A DNA stretch of 64,000 nt, taken from JARRNE01 sp963824085 (GTDB lineage: Bacteria > Pseudomonadota > Gammaproteobacteria > Chromatiales > Chromatiaceae). The notes under the pieces were generated by a model. The model had not been told where the DNA came from. It ran no database searches and was given only the letters and a program-made list of their open reading frames with translations. The position numbers were made by a program, and so were the translations under genes. Below are positions 56,404 through 64,000 of the stretch, piece after piece. The stretch covers positions 124,001-188,000 of the forward strand of contig CAWGNT010000023.1 in NCBI GenBank assembly GCA_963824085.1. The letters run 5' to 3'. How positions within the stretch are numbered: position 1 is the stretch's first letter; each line of letters opens with the position of its first letter.

Positions 56404-57132
56404 TCAGAAGGACTTGGAGACCGTGAAGACCGCGGTCCCGTCACACTTGAAGGTGACGTTGTCGCAGTTGACGGACTTGTCGATGGAAGAGGTGTCGACA
56501 TAGGCGAGCTCGAATCCGAAGCCGTAGAAGTCTCTCGACAGCGCGACCTTCCAGTCCTGATAGTTGTCGAGCGTGCTGTCGAACTGGCTCCAGCCGTAAT
56601 GCCCGGAGAGGGTCACGTCGTAAGGCAAGGGCACGTCCACGCTCAAGTCGTAGTACCAGGACGAGCCGGTTCCGAACCAGTCGTCACTGTAGTTGGCAGT
56701 GAAGGACGGCACCAGGTACGTGAAGTCGTAGCTCACCCCGAGGTGATACTCGTTGGTGTTATTGTCGGTATTGTCCGTGGTGGGATACTGATACCGAAGG
56801 TACCCGAGATCAAAGCTGAGCTTGTCCAAGGTGGGTTTCCAGCCGGCATACATGTCCAGCTCCATGCTTGCGCCGCCGAAGCCGGCACTCTTCACGTTGG
56901 ATCCCCACACTCCCGCATAGAGGCCGTATGGCTTGTACTCGTAGTCGAAGCCGCCCTGTACAGCGGGACCGTTCCCTGTTTGGCTGATGCCGCGGAACAT
57001 GTAGTTGGTCGTACCGGCAATATTGGCGCTGAAGGAGTGGGGAGAATCCGCCAATGCCGCGTCCATGCTGCCAAGCGATGCAGCCAGCAGGGCGCAAGCC
57101 GCGCCGGCGATTGCAAAATGTCGTGTTTTCAT
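56404..57132 (-). CDS. TorF/TIGR02001-family putative porin
   Basis: A 242-residue secreted outer-membrane beta-barrel protein. Residues 1-28 form a signal peptide ending DAALAD (cleavage expected after ALA). The mature part has alternating aromatic beta-strands (GTTNYMFRGISQTGNGPAVQ near the start) and ends in Phe (FTVSKSF), typical of outer-membrane proteins. Family members are often found beside glnK-amtB. ATG 57132 was chosen over 57150 because it begins the signal peptide directly. First gene of the nitrogen operon, preceded by a sigma-54-like promoter. Confidence 0.85.
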   Translation of the reverse strand: MKTRHFAIAGAACALLAASLGSMDAALADSPHSFSANIAGTTNYMFRGISQTGNGPAVQGGFDYEYKPYGLYAGVWGSNVKSAGFGGASMELDMYAGWKPTLDKLSFDLGYLRYQYPTTDNTDNNTNEYHLGVSYDFTYLVPSFTANYSDDWFGTGSSWYYDLSVDVPLPYDVTLSGHYGWSQFDSTLDNYQDWKVALSRDFYGFGFELAYVDTSSIDKSVNCDNVTFKCDGTAVFTVSKSF

Positions 57133-57230
57133 GATCTTCGAACCTCTCAAGGCTTATGTTCATCATTCTGGACAAGAATTAGGGGAACCATGCGCCCGGC
57201 TTGGACCCCAACGTGATCCGGCCTAAGCTA

Positions 57231-57246
57231 AGCAGGTGGCGTGCCA
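57231..57246 (-). promoter_or_regulatory. sigma-54 (-24/-12) promoter of porin-glnK-amtB
   Basis: On the minus strand the sequence is TGGCACGCCACCTGCT: TGGCAC, five bases, then CTGCT, matching the consensus TGGCAC-N5-TTGCW with GG and GC correctly spaced. It lies about 100 bp upstream of the porin start. A nitrogen-controlled operon is the expected target. Confidence 0.65.
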
Positions 57247-57310
57247 ATTACTCATGTGCACAAAAGACAACGGTTCGACGGCAACTGTTGCTGAGGTGCC
57301 ACAGATCGGG

Positions 57311-57369
57311 CGCACCATCGTGAGGCGCCTGTCCCTGACGACCGTCCAATGACGCACCAATAGAGTGCG
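57311..57369 (-). promoter_or_regulatory. NtrC-type enhancer sites
   Basis: CGCACCAATAGAGTGCG (57353-57369) matches most of the NtrC consensus TGCACCA-N3-TGGTGCA half-sites, and CGCACCATCGTGAGGCG (57311-57327) is a weaker second site. Both are roughly 70-130 bp upstream of the sigma-54 element, where NtrC enhancers usually sit. Confidence 0.5.
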
Positions 57370-57444
57370 ATCATCGGAACAGACGGCCGTCCGAGGCGCC
57401 CTTATAATGTCGACACAGCATCAATCCTTTCGGAGACGGTAAGC

Positions 57445-57753
57445 ATGCGAAAGCCGAACCCACTGGACGAGCTCACGCAACACCTCGCCAACAGCGTTCC
57501 GAAAGGTCTGCAGACCTTGCAGGAAGACGTCGGCCGTAACCTGCGGGCAACCCTTGAAGCCGGACTCGCCAAGCTCGACCTGGTGACGCGGGAGGAATTC
57601 GATGTCCAGGCGGCCGTGCTTGCGCGCACCCGCGCAAAGGTCCAAGCGCTCGGGGCCCAGGTAGCGGAGCTCGAGCGCCGTCTGGAGATCAGCGCACCCC
57701 GCAAAGGGTCGGCGGCCAGGAGCAAGGCCTCGACCCCGAAAAGCCACCGTTGA
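57445..57753 (+). CDS. ubiK: ubiquinone biosynthesis accessory factor UbiK (BMFP family)
   Basis: A 102-residue coiled-coil protein: N-terminal amphipathic segment PLDELTQHLANSVPKGLQTL, then DVGRNLRATLEAGLAKLDLV, and a C-terminal coiled coil with TREEFDVQAAVLARTRAKV, the BMFP signature block, and VAELERRLE. The family forms a complex with UbiJ in the final ubiquinone steps. Followed with a four-base overlap by comM, the common gammaproteobacterial order. Confidence 0.92.
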   Translation: MRKPNPLDELTQHLANSVPKGLQTLQEDVGRNLRATLEAGLAKLDLVTREEFDVQAAVLARTRAKVQALGAQVAELERRLEISAPRKGSAARSKASTPKSHR

Positions 57754-59270
57754 GTCTCTGCGTTCTCAATAGCCGCGCCCGGAACGGGATCGATGCGCCG
57801 GCGGTGACCGTCGAGGTACACCTCGCGAACGGCTTGCCCGCGCTCAACATCGTCGGCCTCCCCGAGATGGCCGTGAAGGAAAGCAAGGACCGGGTCCGCG
57901 GCGCCCTCCTCAACGGCCGCTTTGAGTTTCCCGTCGGGCGCTTAACCATCAATCTGGCCCCGGCGGACCTCCCCAAAGAGGGCGGCCGGTTTGACCTTCC
58001 CATCGCAGTCGGGGTCCTCGGCGCCTCGGGACAGGTGCGCCGCGAGGCCCTCGACCGCATCGAGCTGCTCGGAGAGCTCGCCCTCTCGGGTCGGCTGCGA
58101 CCCGTTACCGGGGTCCTACCCGCGGCGCTCGCCGTGCGCGACGCCGGCAGGGCACTGGTTCTGCCGAGAGAGAATGCGCCCGAGGCGGCCCTGGTCAGCG
58201 ATCTGACCGTCTATCCCGCCGAGCATTTGCTCGAGGTCTGCGAGCACCTGAACGGCATGGCGACGCTCAATCGGTTCGAGCCTACAGAGGAAGCGGCAGT
58301 CGCCACCGACTATCCGGACCTGGCAGACGTTCGGGGTCAGGAGCACGCCAAGCGGGCGCTCGAGATCGCCGCCGCGGGCGGGCACAGCCTGCTGTTGATC
58401 GGCCCGCCGGGGACGGGCAAGTCCATGCTCGCGAGCCGTCTTCCCGGCATCCTTCCCGCGATGACGGAGGCCGAGGCCCTGGAGACGGCGGCCGTGCGGT
58501 CGGTCGGCGGAGTAGAGCCGTTCGATCCGACACATTGGCGAGAGCGTCCGTTCCGCTCACCCCACCACACATCCTCCGGGGTCGCCCTTGTCGGGGGCGG
58601 CAGCAACCCTCGCCCAGGCGAGATCTCCCTGGCTCACCTCGGCGTGCTCTTCCTCGACGAGCTGCCGGAATTCGACCGCCGCGTGTTGGAGGTCCTCCGC
58701 GAGCCGCTCGAGTCCGGCCGTATCCACATCTCACGGGCCGCGCGCCGAGCCGAGTTTCCCGCCCGGTTCCAACTCATCGCCGCTATGAACCCCTGCCCGT
58801 GCGGCTACCTCGGCGATCCCGGCGGCCGATGCCGGTGCACAGCGGAGCAGGTTGCCCGCTATCGCTCCCGGATCTCGGGGCCGTTACTCGACCGCATCGA
58901 CCTGCACGTGGAGGTGCCGCGGCTGCCGCCGGCAGAACTGAGCGGAGAGCAGGTTTCCCGAGCAGAAACGAGTGCATGCGTGAGCAGGCGGGTAGAGGCA
59001 GCGCGAGAGCGCCAGCTTGCGCGCGCCGGAAAGCCCAATCACGCCCTTACTCCCCGCGAGGTTGAGCGCACTTGTGGGCTCGACGGTGCCGGACGGCTCC
59101 TCATAACCCAAGCGCTTGAGCGGCTGGGCCTCTCGGCCCGCGCCTATCATCGGGTACTTAAGGTGGCACGTACGATTGCGGACTTGGTCGACAGCGATGC
59201 CATCACGACCTCCCATCTGAGCGAGGCCATCGGCTATCGCCGCCTGGACCGCGGTCGTACGTTCCACTGA
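57750..59270 (+). CDS. comM: YifB/ComM family Mg-chelatase-like AAA ATPase
   Basis: A 506-residue AAA+ protein involved in branch migration during natural transformation (ComM). An N-terminal Lon-like S5 domain (about 20-150, VEVHLANGLPALNIVGLPE) is followed by the AAA module: GPPGTGKSML Walker A, FLDELPEF Walker B, AMNPCPCGYLGDP and a C-terminal Mg-chelatase region with VARYRSRISGPLLDRID. The TTG start at 57750 overlaps the ubiK stop and no ATG is nearer, so the start is unusual but supported by the family N-terminus (SLCVLNSRARNGIDAPAVTV). Confidence 0.94.
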   Translation: MSLCVLNSRARNGIDAPAVTVEVHLANGLPALNIVGLPEMAVKESKDRVRGALLNGRFEFPVGRLTINLAPADLPKEGGRFDLPIAVGVLGASGQVRREALDRIELLGELALSGRLRPVTGVLPAALAVRDAGRALVLPRENAPEAALVSDLTVYPAEHLLEVCEHLNGMATLNRFEPTEEAAVATDYPDLADVRGQEHAKRALEIAAAGGHSLLLIGPPGTGKSMLASRLPGILPAMTEAEALETAAVRSVGGVEPFDPTHWRERPFRSPHHTSSGVALVGGGSNPRPGEISLAHLGVLFLDELPEFDRRVLEVLREPLESGRIHISRAARRAEFPARFQLIAAMNPCPCGYLGDPGGRCRCTAEQVARYRSRISGPLLDRIDLHVEVPRLPPAELSGEQVSRAETSACVSRRVEAARERQLARAGKPNHALTPREVERTCGLDGAGRLLITQALERLGLSARAYHRVLKVARTIADLVDSDAITTSHLSEAIGYRRLDRGRTFH

Positions 59271-59299
59271 CTGGAAGCGGCAGCGAGCCAGCCACCCCG

Positions 59300-61201
59300 A
59301 TGCTGACACTGCGTGCACTGAGCCTTCGCCGGGGCGGCCGCTTACTCCTCGAAGGTGCCGATCTCACGCTCTATCCGGGGCAGAAAGCCGGCCTCGTTGG
59401 CCCTAACGGTTGCGGCAAATCGAGCTTGCTCGCACTGATTCGCGGTGAGGTGCACGCCGATGCGGGAGACGTCCAGCGGCCGCCTGGATGGACGCTCGGA
59501 CACGTTGCCCAGCAGACGCCGAGCGGCGACCGCCCGGCGATCGAGCTCGTGATGGACGGCGACCGGGAGCTACGACAGGTGCAGGAGGCGCTCCAGGCCG
59601 CAGAGCGAACGGGGGATGGACTGCGTCAGGCCGAGCTGCATGGGCGTCTCGAGGCCATCGGCGGCTACGATGCCGAAAGCCGCGCCGCTCGACTACTTCA
59701 CGGCCTGGGGTTTGCGCCGGGAGAAGAGCGGCGACCGGTAAACGGCTATTCCGGCGGCTGGCGCATGCGGCTCGCCCTTGCCCGCGCCCTGATGTGCCGT
59801 TCGGACCTCTTGCTCCTCGACGAGCCCACGAACCATCTCGACCTGGATGCAGTCATCTGGCTCGAAGGCTGGCTGCGCACCTATCCCGGAGCGCTGCTGC
59901 TCATCTCACACGACCGCGACTTCCTCGATGCCATCGCGGGGCACATCCTTCACATCGACAACCGCCGCCTGGTCCTGTACGCCGGCAACTACACCGCGTT
60001 CGAGCGCCAGCGGGCGATGCGCCTCGCACAGCAGCAGGCAGCATTCTCACGCCAACAGCAGGAGATCGCCCGCGTTCACCGCTTCGTCGAGCGTTTTCGC
60101 GCCAAGGCCACCAAGGCGCGCCAGGCGCAGAGCCGACTCAGGGCACTGGAGCGCATGGAGCTCATCGCCTCCGCACACGTGGATACGCCGTTCCGATTTG
60201 CGTTCCGCGAGCCGGTAGGCTTGCCCCATCCGCTACTCCGCCTCGAGGACGCAGCGGCCGGGTACGGCGAGCGGACGATCGTCGCGGACGTCAACTTGAG
60301 TCTGAGTCCAGGAGACCGGATCGGCCTGCTGGGAGCAAACGGCGCAGGCAAATCGACCCTGATCAAAGCACTTGCCGGAAGCCTCTCGCTAAACGCCGGC
60401 CGTCGGCTCCCGGCTCAGGCGCTGCGCGTAGGCTACTTCGCTCAGCACCAGATGGACCAGCTGCGCCCAGATGAAAGCCCCCTAGACCATCTTCTGCGCC
60501 AGGCCCCCGATCACCAGGTGCAGGAGCTGCGAGACTTTCTCGGCGGCTTCGCCTTTACGGGCGACAAGGCCCTGGAATCCGTCGCAAACTTCTCCGGGGG
60601 CGAGAAGGCAAGGTTAGCGCTGGCCCTGTTGATTTGGCGCTGCCCGAACCTGCTCTTGCTCGACGAGCCCACCAACCACCTCGACCTAGAGATGCGTCAT
60701 GCCCTGAGCGAAGCCCTTCAGGAATTCGAGGGTGCGCTGGTGGTCGTCTCGCACGACCGCCATCTCCTTCGGCTAACGAGCAACGAGCTGCTGCTCGTGG
60801 ATGACGGCCAGGTAGTCCCCTTTCCGGGGGAGCTCGACGACTACCGCTCGTGGCTCACCGACCGGCAGACGACAAGGGTTTCCACGGCTGACCGGTCCCC
60901 GGAGCAGGTCCAGACCGCCCGCAAGGAGCAGCGGCGCCGGGGCGCAGACCTGCGTCGACACCTGCAGCCCCTGAAGCACCGCGTCCAGGCACTGGAGACA
61001 CGTCTCAACGCCCTCGCCGTCCGCCGCGAGGACCTGGAGCAGGCCCTCGCGCGACCGGCGCTCTACGAGCTAGCTGCAAAGCCCCGGCTGCTTGAGCTCC
61101 TCGAGGAAAAGCGGCGTTTGGACGCGGAGCTGGAGGAGACGGAAAGCGCCTGGCTCGACGCAGGCGAGGAGCTGGAGCGGGAGGAGGCGCGCTGCGGATG
61201 A
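59300..61201 (+). CDS. ABC-F family ATPase (YheS-like)
   Basis: A 633-residue soluble protein with two ABC domains and no membrane part. First domain: GPNGCGKSSL, YSGGWRMRLALARAL, LLLLDEPTNHLDLDAV. Linker with the Arg/Lys/Gln-rich arm (about 245-290). Second domain: GANGAGKSTL, FSGGEKARLALALL, LLLLDEPTNHLDLEMR. The C-terminus (about 530-633) is a coiled coil as in YheS. ABC-F proteins act on ribosomes; length and C-terminal coil favour YheS. It follows comM by 29 bases and overlaps the next gene by four. Confidence 0.9.
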   Translation: MLTLRALSLRRGGRLLLEGADLTLYPGQKAGLVGPNGCGKSSLLALIRGEVHADAGDVQRPPGWTLGHVAQQTPSGDRPAIELVMDGDRELRQVQEALQAAERTGDGLRQAELHGRLEAIGGYDAESRAARLLHGLGFAPGEERRPVNGYSGGWRMRLALARALMCRSDLLLLDEPTNHLDLDAVIWLEGWLRTYPGALLLISHDRDFLDAIAGHILHIDNRRLVLYAGNYTAFERQRAMRLAQQQAAFSRQQQEIARVHRFVERFRAKATKARQAQSRLRALERMELIASAHVDTPFRFAFREPVGLPHPLLRLEDAAAGYGERTIVADVNLSLSPGDRIGLLGANGAGKSTLIKALAGSLSLNAGRRLPAQALRVGYFAQHQMDQLRPDESPLDHLLRQAPDHQVQELRDFLGGFAFTGDKALESVANFSGGEKARLALALLIWRCPNLLLLDEPTNHLDLEMRHALSEALQEFEGALVVVSHDRHLLRLTSNELLLVDDGQVVPFPGELDDYRSWLTDRQTTRVSTADRSPEQVQTARKEQRRRGADLRRHLQPLKHRVQALETRLNALAVRREDLEQALARPALYELAAKPRLLELLEEKRRLDAELEETESAWLDAGEELEREEARCG

Positions 61202-61737
61202 TGCGCCTCGCCCGTCGTCGCCACACGTTGACCGTTGTACGCGCACGCCGTCCGCACCTCGATCGGACCCTGCGCTACACCCTGCGACTGACCACGACAA
61301 TCCTCCTCGCCTTTCTCCTTTGGCCCTACGTGGTCCTGTGGCGGGTCGATCAGGCGGCCTCGCAAGCGGATCCCGCCGCTCTCGCTCCGTTCGTTGATCT
61401 CCCTGCCGTGCGTAGCGCAATCATGCGGAAGCTCAACAAGGACGCAGACAGCGCCATCGGCCCCCTGTCCGACCCGTTCATCCGCTGGCTCGAGGCAGGA
61501 ATTGCCGCGGATGGCAGCGACGCCATCGAGCACCTCGTCACCCTTGACTGGGTCCGCGGGCGGTTGCTCGCGAATTCGGCCGGCCACCAGAACGGCTTCC
61601 TATCCGACGTCTCCTACGCCTTCTTCGACGCCCCCGATGGGTTTCGGGTACGCATCGGGCCGGCAACCGGGTACCCCACCCGAGTACGCCTGCGTCTGCG
61701 CGATCTTCACTGGCGAGTTACCGCAGTCTATTACTGA
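61198..61737 (+). CDS. DUF2939 domain protein with one membrane helix
   Basis: A 179-residue protein: basic N-terminus, a membrane helix at about 29-46 (LTTTILLAFLLWPYVVLW), then a periplasmic domain with WRVDQAASQADPAALAPFVD and LPAVRSAIMRKL, the DUF2939 pattern (W-P-Y-x-x-L-W-R-x-D). Function unknown. It overlaps the yheS stop by four bases and is followed by an MITE remnant. Confidence 0.8.
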   Translation: MMRLARRRHTLTVVRARRPHLDRTLRYTLRLTTTILLAFLLWPYVVLWRVDQAASQADPAALAPFVDLPAVRSAIMRKLNKDADSAIGPLSDPFIRWLEAGIAADGSDAIEHLVTLDWVRGRLLANSAGHQNGFLSDVSYAFFDAPDGFRVRIGPATGYPTRVRLRLRDLHWRVTAVYY

Positions 61738-61762
61738 TCCCATCCGAGCTGGCAGCCGAGCA

Positions 61763-61795
61763 TTAGGCCATATCTGTCAAATCTGGCCCAGCTGG
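61763..61795 (+). repeat. remnant of the 163-bp inverted-repeat element
   Basis: TTAGGCCATATCTGTCAAAT followed by C matches the first 21 bases of the 163-bp element (TTAGGCGATTTCTGTCAAAT) at about 19 positions; after that the similarity fades. The rest of the element is absent. Confidence 0.45.
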
Positions 61796-61875
61796 ACGTT
61801 TGGTCCGTCGCGGACTCCGCGCTAATATGGTCGATTGGGGTAATTCAGCAAACTCTAAAATACTTGGCGGTTTTC

Positions 61876-64000
61876 ATGTCTCCCTTCGACGATCTGCACA
61901 AGAGCCATCCCAACGAACGCTTGTTCGACCAGCCGCCGCTCGCGATGAACGCGGAGGGGCTGGCCCAGGACTTCAAGCGCTATTACGCCCACACGTTCGG
62001 CCGCGATCGGGACTGCCGCTCGACCTATTACCCCTACAAGGCGTTAGCCATTGTCATGCGTGACCGCTTGATGGAGCGCTGGAAGAGGACTCGTCATGCC
62101 CACGACGAGGCCGACTGCAAGCGGACCTACTATCTGTCGCTGGAATTTCTCATGGGCCGCACTCTCAGCAACGCCATGCTGAACCTGGGGATTGGCAACG
62201 TGGCTGAGCAGGCCCTGTTCGAACTGGGCCTGTTATTGGAGGAGATCGCCGCAACCGAGCCCGACGCCGGCCTGGGTAACGGCGGTCTCGGCAGGTTGGC
62301 GGCCTGCTTTCTCGACAGCTGCGCCTCACTGCAGCTGCCGGTCAAGGGCTACGGACTCCGCTACGAATACGGCATGTTCCGCCAGCTCGTCGAGAACGGC
62401 TATCAGGTCGAGGAGCCCGACCACTGGCTGCGCGAGGGCAACCCATGGGAGCTGGAGCGCCCGGAGTACACCCAGCGCATCCAGTTCGGCGGCCGCACGG
62501 AGTTCTTCCGAGATCCCTCTGGACGCACCATGGTGCGCTGGGTCGACACCCAGGACGTCCTCGCCGTGCCCTACGATATCCCAGTGCCGGGCTACCGCAA
62601 CAACACCATCAATACCCTGCGCCTGTGGAAGGCCGCCGCCACGGACGAGTTCGATCTGGGCGAATTCAACGCGGGGAGCTATCCCGAGTCCGTCGAGCAG
62701 AAGAACCACGCAGAGCACATCACCATGGTGCTCTACCCCAACGACGCCAACGAGAGTGGCAAGGAGCTGCGGCTGCGCCAGCAATATTTTCTCGCCAGTG
62801 CCAGCATCAAGGACGTATTCCGGGAGTGGATCCGGCTGCGCGGGCGCAACTTCGGCCGCTTCGCTGAAAAGAACTGCTTCCAGCTCAACGACACCCACCC
62901 CGCCATCTCGGTCGCCGAGCTCATGCGGCAGCTGCTGGACGAGCATCACCTGGAATGGGATGAGGCGTGGAACATAACCACGCACACCATGGCCTACACG
63001 AACCATACCCTGTTGCCCGAGGCATTGGAGCGCTGGCCCGTACGGCTCTTCCAGCAGCTGCTGCCGCGGCTGTTGCAGATCATCTACGAGATCAACGCCC
63101 GCTTCCTGTCGGAGGTCGCCTCGCGCTGGCCAGGAGACTTGGAGCGTCAGCGGCGAATGTCGCTGATCGAGGAAGGGCGGGAGCGCCAGGTGCGCATGGC
63201 CTATCTCGCCATCATCGGCAGTTTCTCGGTCAACGGCGTGGCCGAGCTCCATTCCAGACTGCTCACACACGGCTTGTTCGGGGATTTCTATGAGCTCTGG
63301 CCGCACAAGTTCAACAACAAGACCAACGGCGTCACTCCCCGTCGCTGGCTCGCACTGTGCAACCCAGGGCTGCGCGAACTGATGGATGAGACCATCGGCG
63401 ACGGCTGGGTGCGCGACCTCACCAGGCTGAAGGACCTCGCGCCATACGCCGATGAACCGATGTTTCGCCACCGCTGGCGGGCAATGAAGCAGGACAACAA
63501 GGAACGTCTGGCACAACTCGTGGCCCGCGACTGCCGCGTGACCTTCGCTGTTGAGTCGATGTTCGACGTCCAGGTCAAGCGCATCCACGAATACAAGCGC
63601 CAGCTCCTGAACGTCCTGCACGTGATCCACCTGTACAACCGGATCAAGCGCGGCGACACCCAGGACTGGACGCCACGCTGCGTGCTTATCGGCGGTAAGG
63701 CGGCTCCCGGCTATGCCATGGCCAAGCTGATAATCAAGTTGGTCAACAACGTCGCACGCGTGGTCAATGGTGACCCCGACACTGAAGGGCTTCTCCGGCT
63801 GGCCTTCGTGCCCGACTACCGCGTATCCCTCATGGAGGTAATCGCCCCCGGAACTGACCTCTCAGAGCAAGTCTCAACCGCCGGCAAGGAGGCATCCGGC
63901 ACCGGCAATATGAAGTTCATGATGAACGGCGCCATCACGATCGGCACGCTCGATGGCGCCAACATCGAGATACGCGACCAAGCAGGAGAGGACAACTTTT
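61876..64000 (+). CDS. glgP: glycogen/maltodextrin phosphorylase, N-terminal 708 residues (cut by window edge)
   Basis: Phosphorolysis of alpha-1,4-glucans to glucose-1-phosphate. ATG 61876 opens a frame with no stop to the window end. Recognised blocks: LEFLMGRTLSNAMLNLG, LGNGGLGRLAACFLDS, QLNDTHPAISVAELMR, and near the end GTGNMKFMMNGAITIGTLDG with the PLP-binding Lys. About 110-130 C-terminal residues are missing compared with a typical phosphorylase. The 138-bp gap before it contains an MITE remnant and AT-rich sequence; no sure promoter. Confidence 0.96.
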   Translation, partial: MSPFDDLHKSHPNERLFDQPPLAMNAEGLAQDFKRYYAHTFGRDRDCRSTYYPYKALAIVMRDRLMERWKRTRHAHDEADCKRTYYLSLEFLMGRTLSNAMLNLGIGNVAEQALFELGLLLEEIAATEPDAGLGNGGLGRLAACFLDSCASLQLPVKGYGLRYEYGMFRQLVENGYQVEEPDHWLREGNPWELERPEYTQRIQFGGRTEFFRDPSGRTMVRWVDTQDVLAVPYDIPVPGYRNNTINTLRLWKAAATDEFDLGEFNAGSYPESVEQKNHAEHITMVLYPNDANESGKELRLRQQYFLASASIKDVFREWIRLRGRNFGRFAEKNCFQLNDTHPAISVAELMRQLLDEHHLEWDEAWNITTHTMAYTNHTLLPEALERWPVRLFQQLLPRLLQIIYEINARFLSEVASRWPGDLERQRRMSLIEEGRERQVRMAYLAIIGSFSVNGVAELHSRLLTHGLFGDFYELWPHKFNNKTNGVTPRRWLALCNPGLRELMDETIGDGWVRDLTRLKDLAPYADEPMFRHRWRAMKQDNKERLAQLVARDCRVTFAVESMFDVQVKRIHEYKRQLLNVLHVIHLYNRIKRGDTQDWTPRCVLIGGKAAPGYAMAKLIIKLVNNVARVVNGDPDTEGLLRLAFVPDYRVSLMEVIAPGTDLSEQVSTAGKEASGTGNMKFMMNGAITIGTLDGANIEIRDQAGEDNF

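Larger units (their letters stand above)
57133..57444. other. divergent promoter region of porin-glnK-amtB and ubiK-comM
   Basis: 312 bp with regulatory sites only: a sigma-54 -24/-12 element and NtrC-like sites reading toward the porin gene, and a TATAAT (57403-57408) plus GGAGACGG ribosome site reading toward ubiK. Confidence 0.6.

Overview
This window is 64 kb of high-GC, densely coded chromosome, almost certainly from a gammaproteobacterium. The evidence is gene content and order: pilMNOPQ-aroK-aroB upstream of gltBD, a porin-glnK-amtB unit back to back with ubiK-comM, ompR-envZ, an AI-2E type exporter and an Mla-like lipid transporter. A hopanoid cluster in this setting suggests a Chromatiales- or Methylococcales-like lineage, but the genus cannot be settled from the sequence alone. 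I see no rRNA, tRNA, CRISPR array, prophage or complete insertion sequence with a transposase.

Layout. 0-10 kb: start of hemE (minus) divergent from uvrD, then hemW, rpmE, a Snase-type nuclease and a carbon block (malic enzyme, mdh, gltA), followed by a repeat-filled gap and a conserved hypothetical gene. 10-24 kb: type IV pilus assembly genes pilMNOPQ, aroK, aroB and glutamate synthase gltBD. 24-33 kb: an AI-2E family membrane protein (minus), then a seven-gene plus-strand run: STAS-permease, ATPase, MCE protein, lipoprotein, acyltransferase, LPG-synthase-like flippase domain protein and MurG-like glycosyltransferase. 33-43 kb: hopanoid genes in two divergent arms, hpnH and ispH on minus, and a dxs/squalene synthase fusion, shc, hpnG and hpnA on plus. 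43-51 kb: adk, a small membrane protein gene divergent from ompR-envZ, a bcp-type peroxiredoxin, and a hybrid kinase / response regulator / ArsR trio. 51-64 kb: an M20 amidohydrolase (minus), speE, a double CDGSH protein, the nitrogen unit porin-glnK-amtB (minus) with a sigma-54 type promoter, ubiK-comM-yheS-DUF2939, and the first 708 codons of glycogen phosphorylase.

Most striking is the 980-residue fusion joining the first enzyme of the MEP isoprenoid route (DXS) to a DxxED-type squalene synthase, placed next to ispH, squalene-hopene cyclase and the hopanoid side-chain genes hpnH, hpnG and hpnA. One cluster therefore carries both ends of the route from pyruvate/GAP to hopanoids. The lipid transport/glycosylation run converges on it.

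The intergenic spaces hold several repeat families. One is a 163-bp element with terminal inverted repeats (two copies, 90% identical, with a compensatory change in a central hairpin, plus a remnant). Another is a looser ~100-160 bp structured repeat with at least six recognisable copies in both orientations and several fragments. A third is a single 86-bp double inverted repeat. None interrupts a gene, but one copy of the 163-bp element supplies the stop codon of the arsR-type gene.
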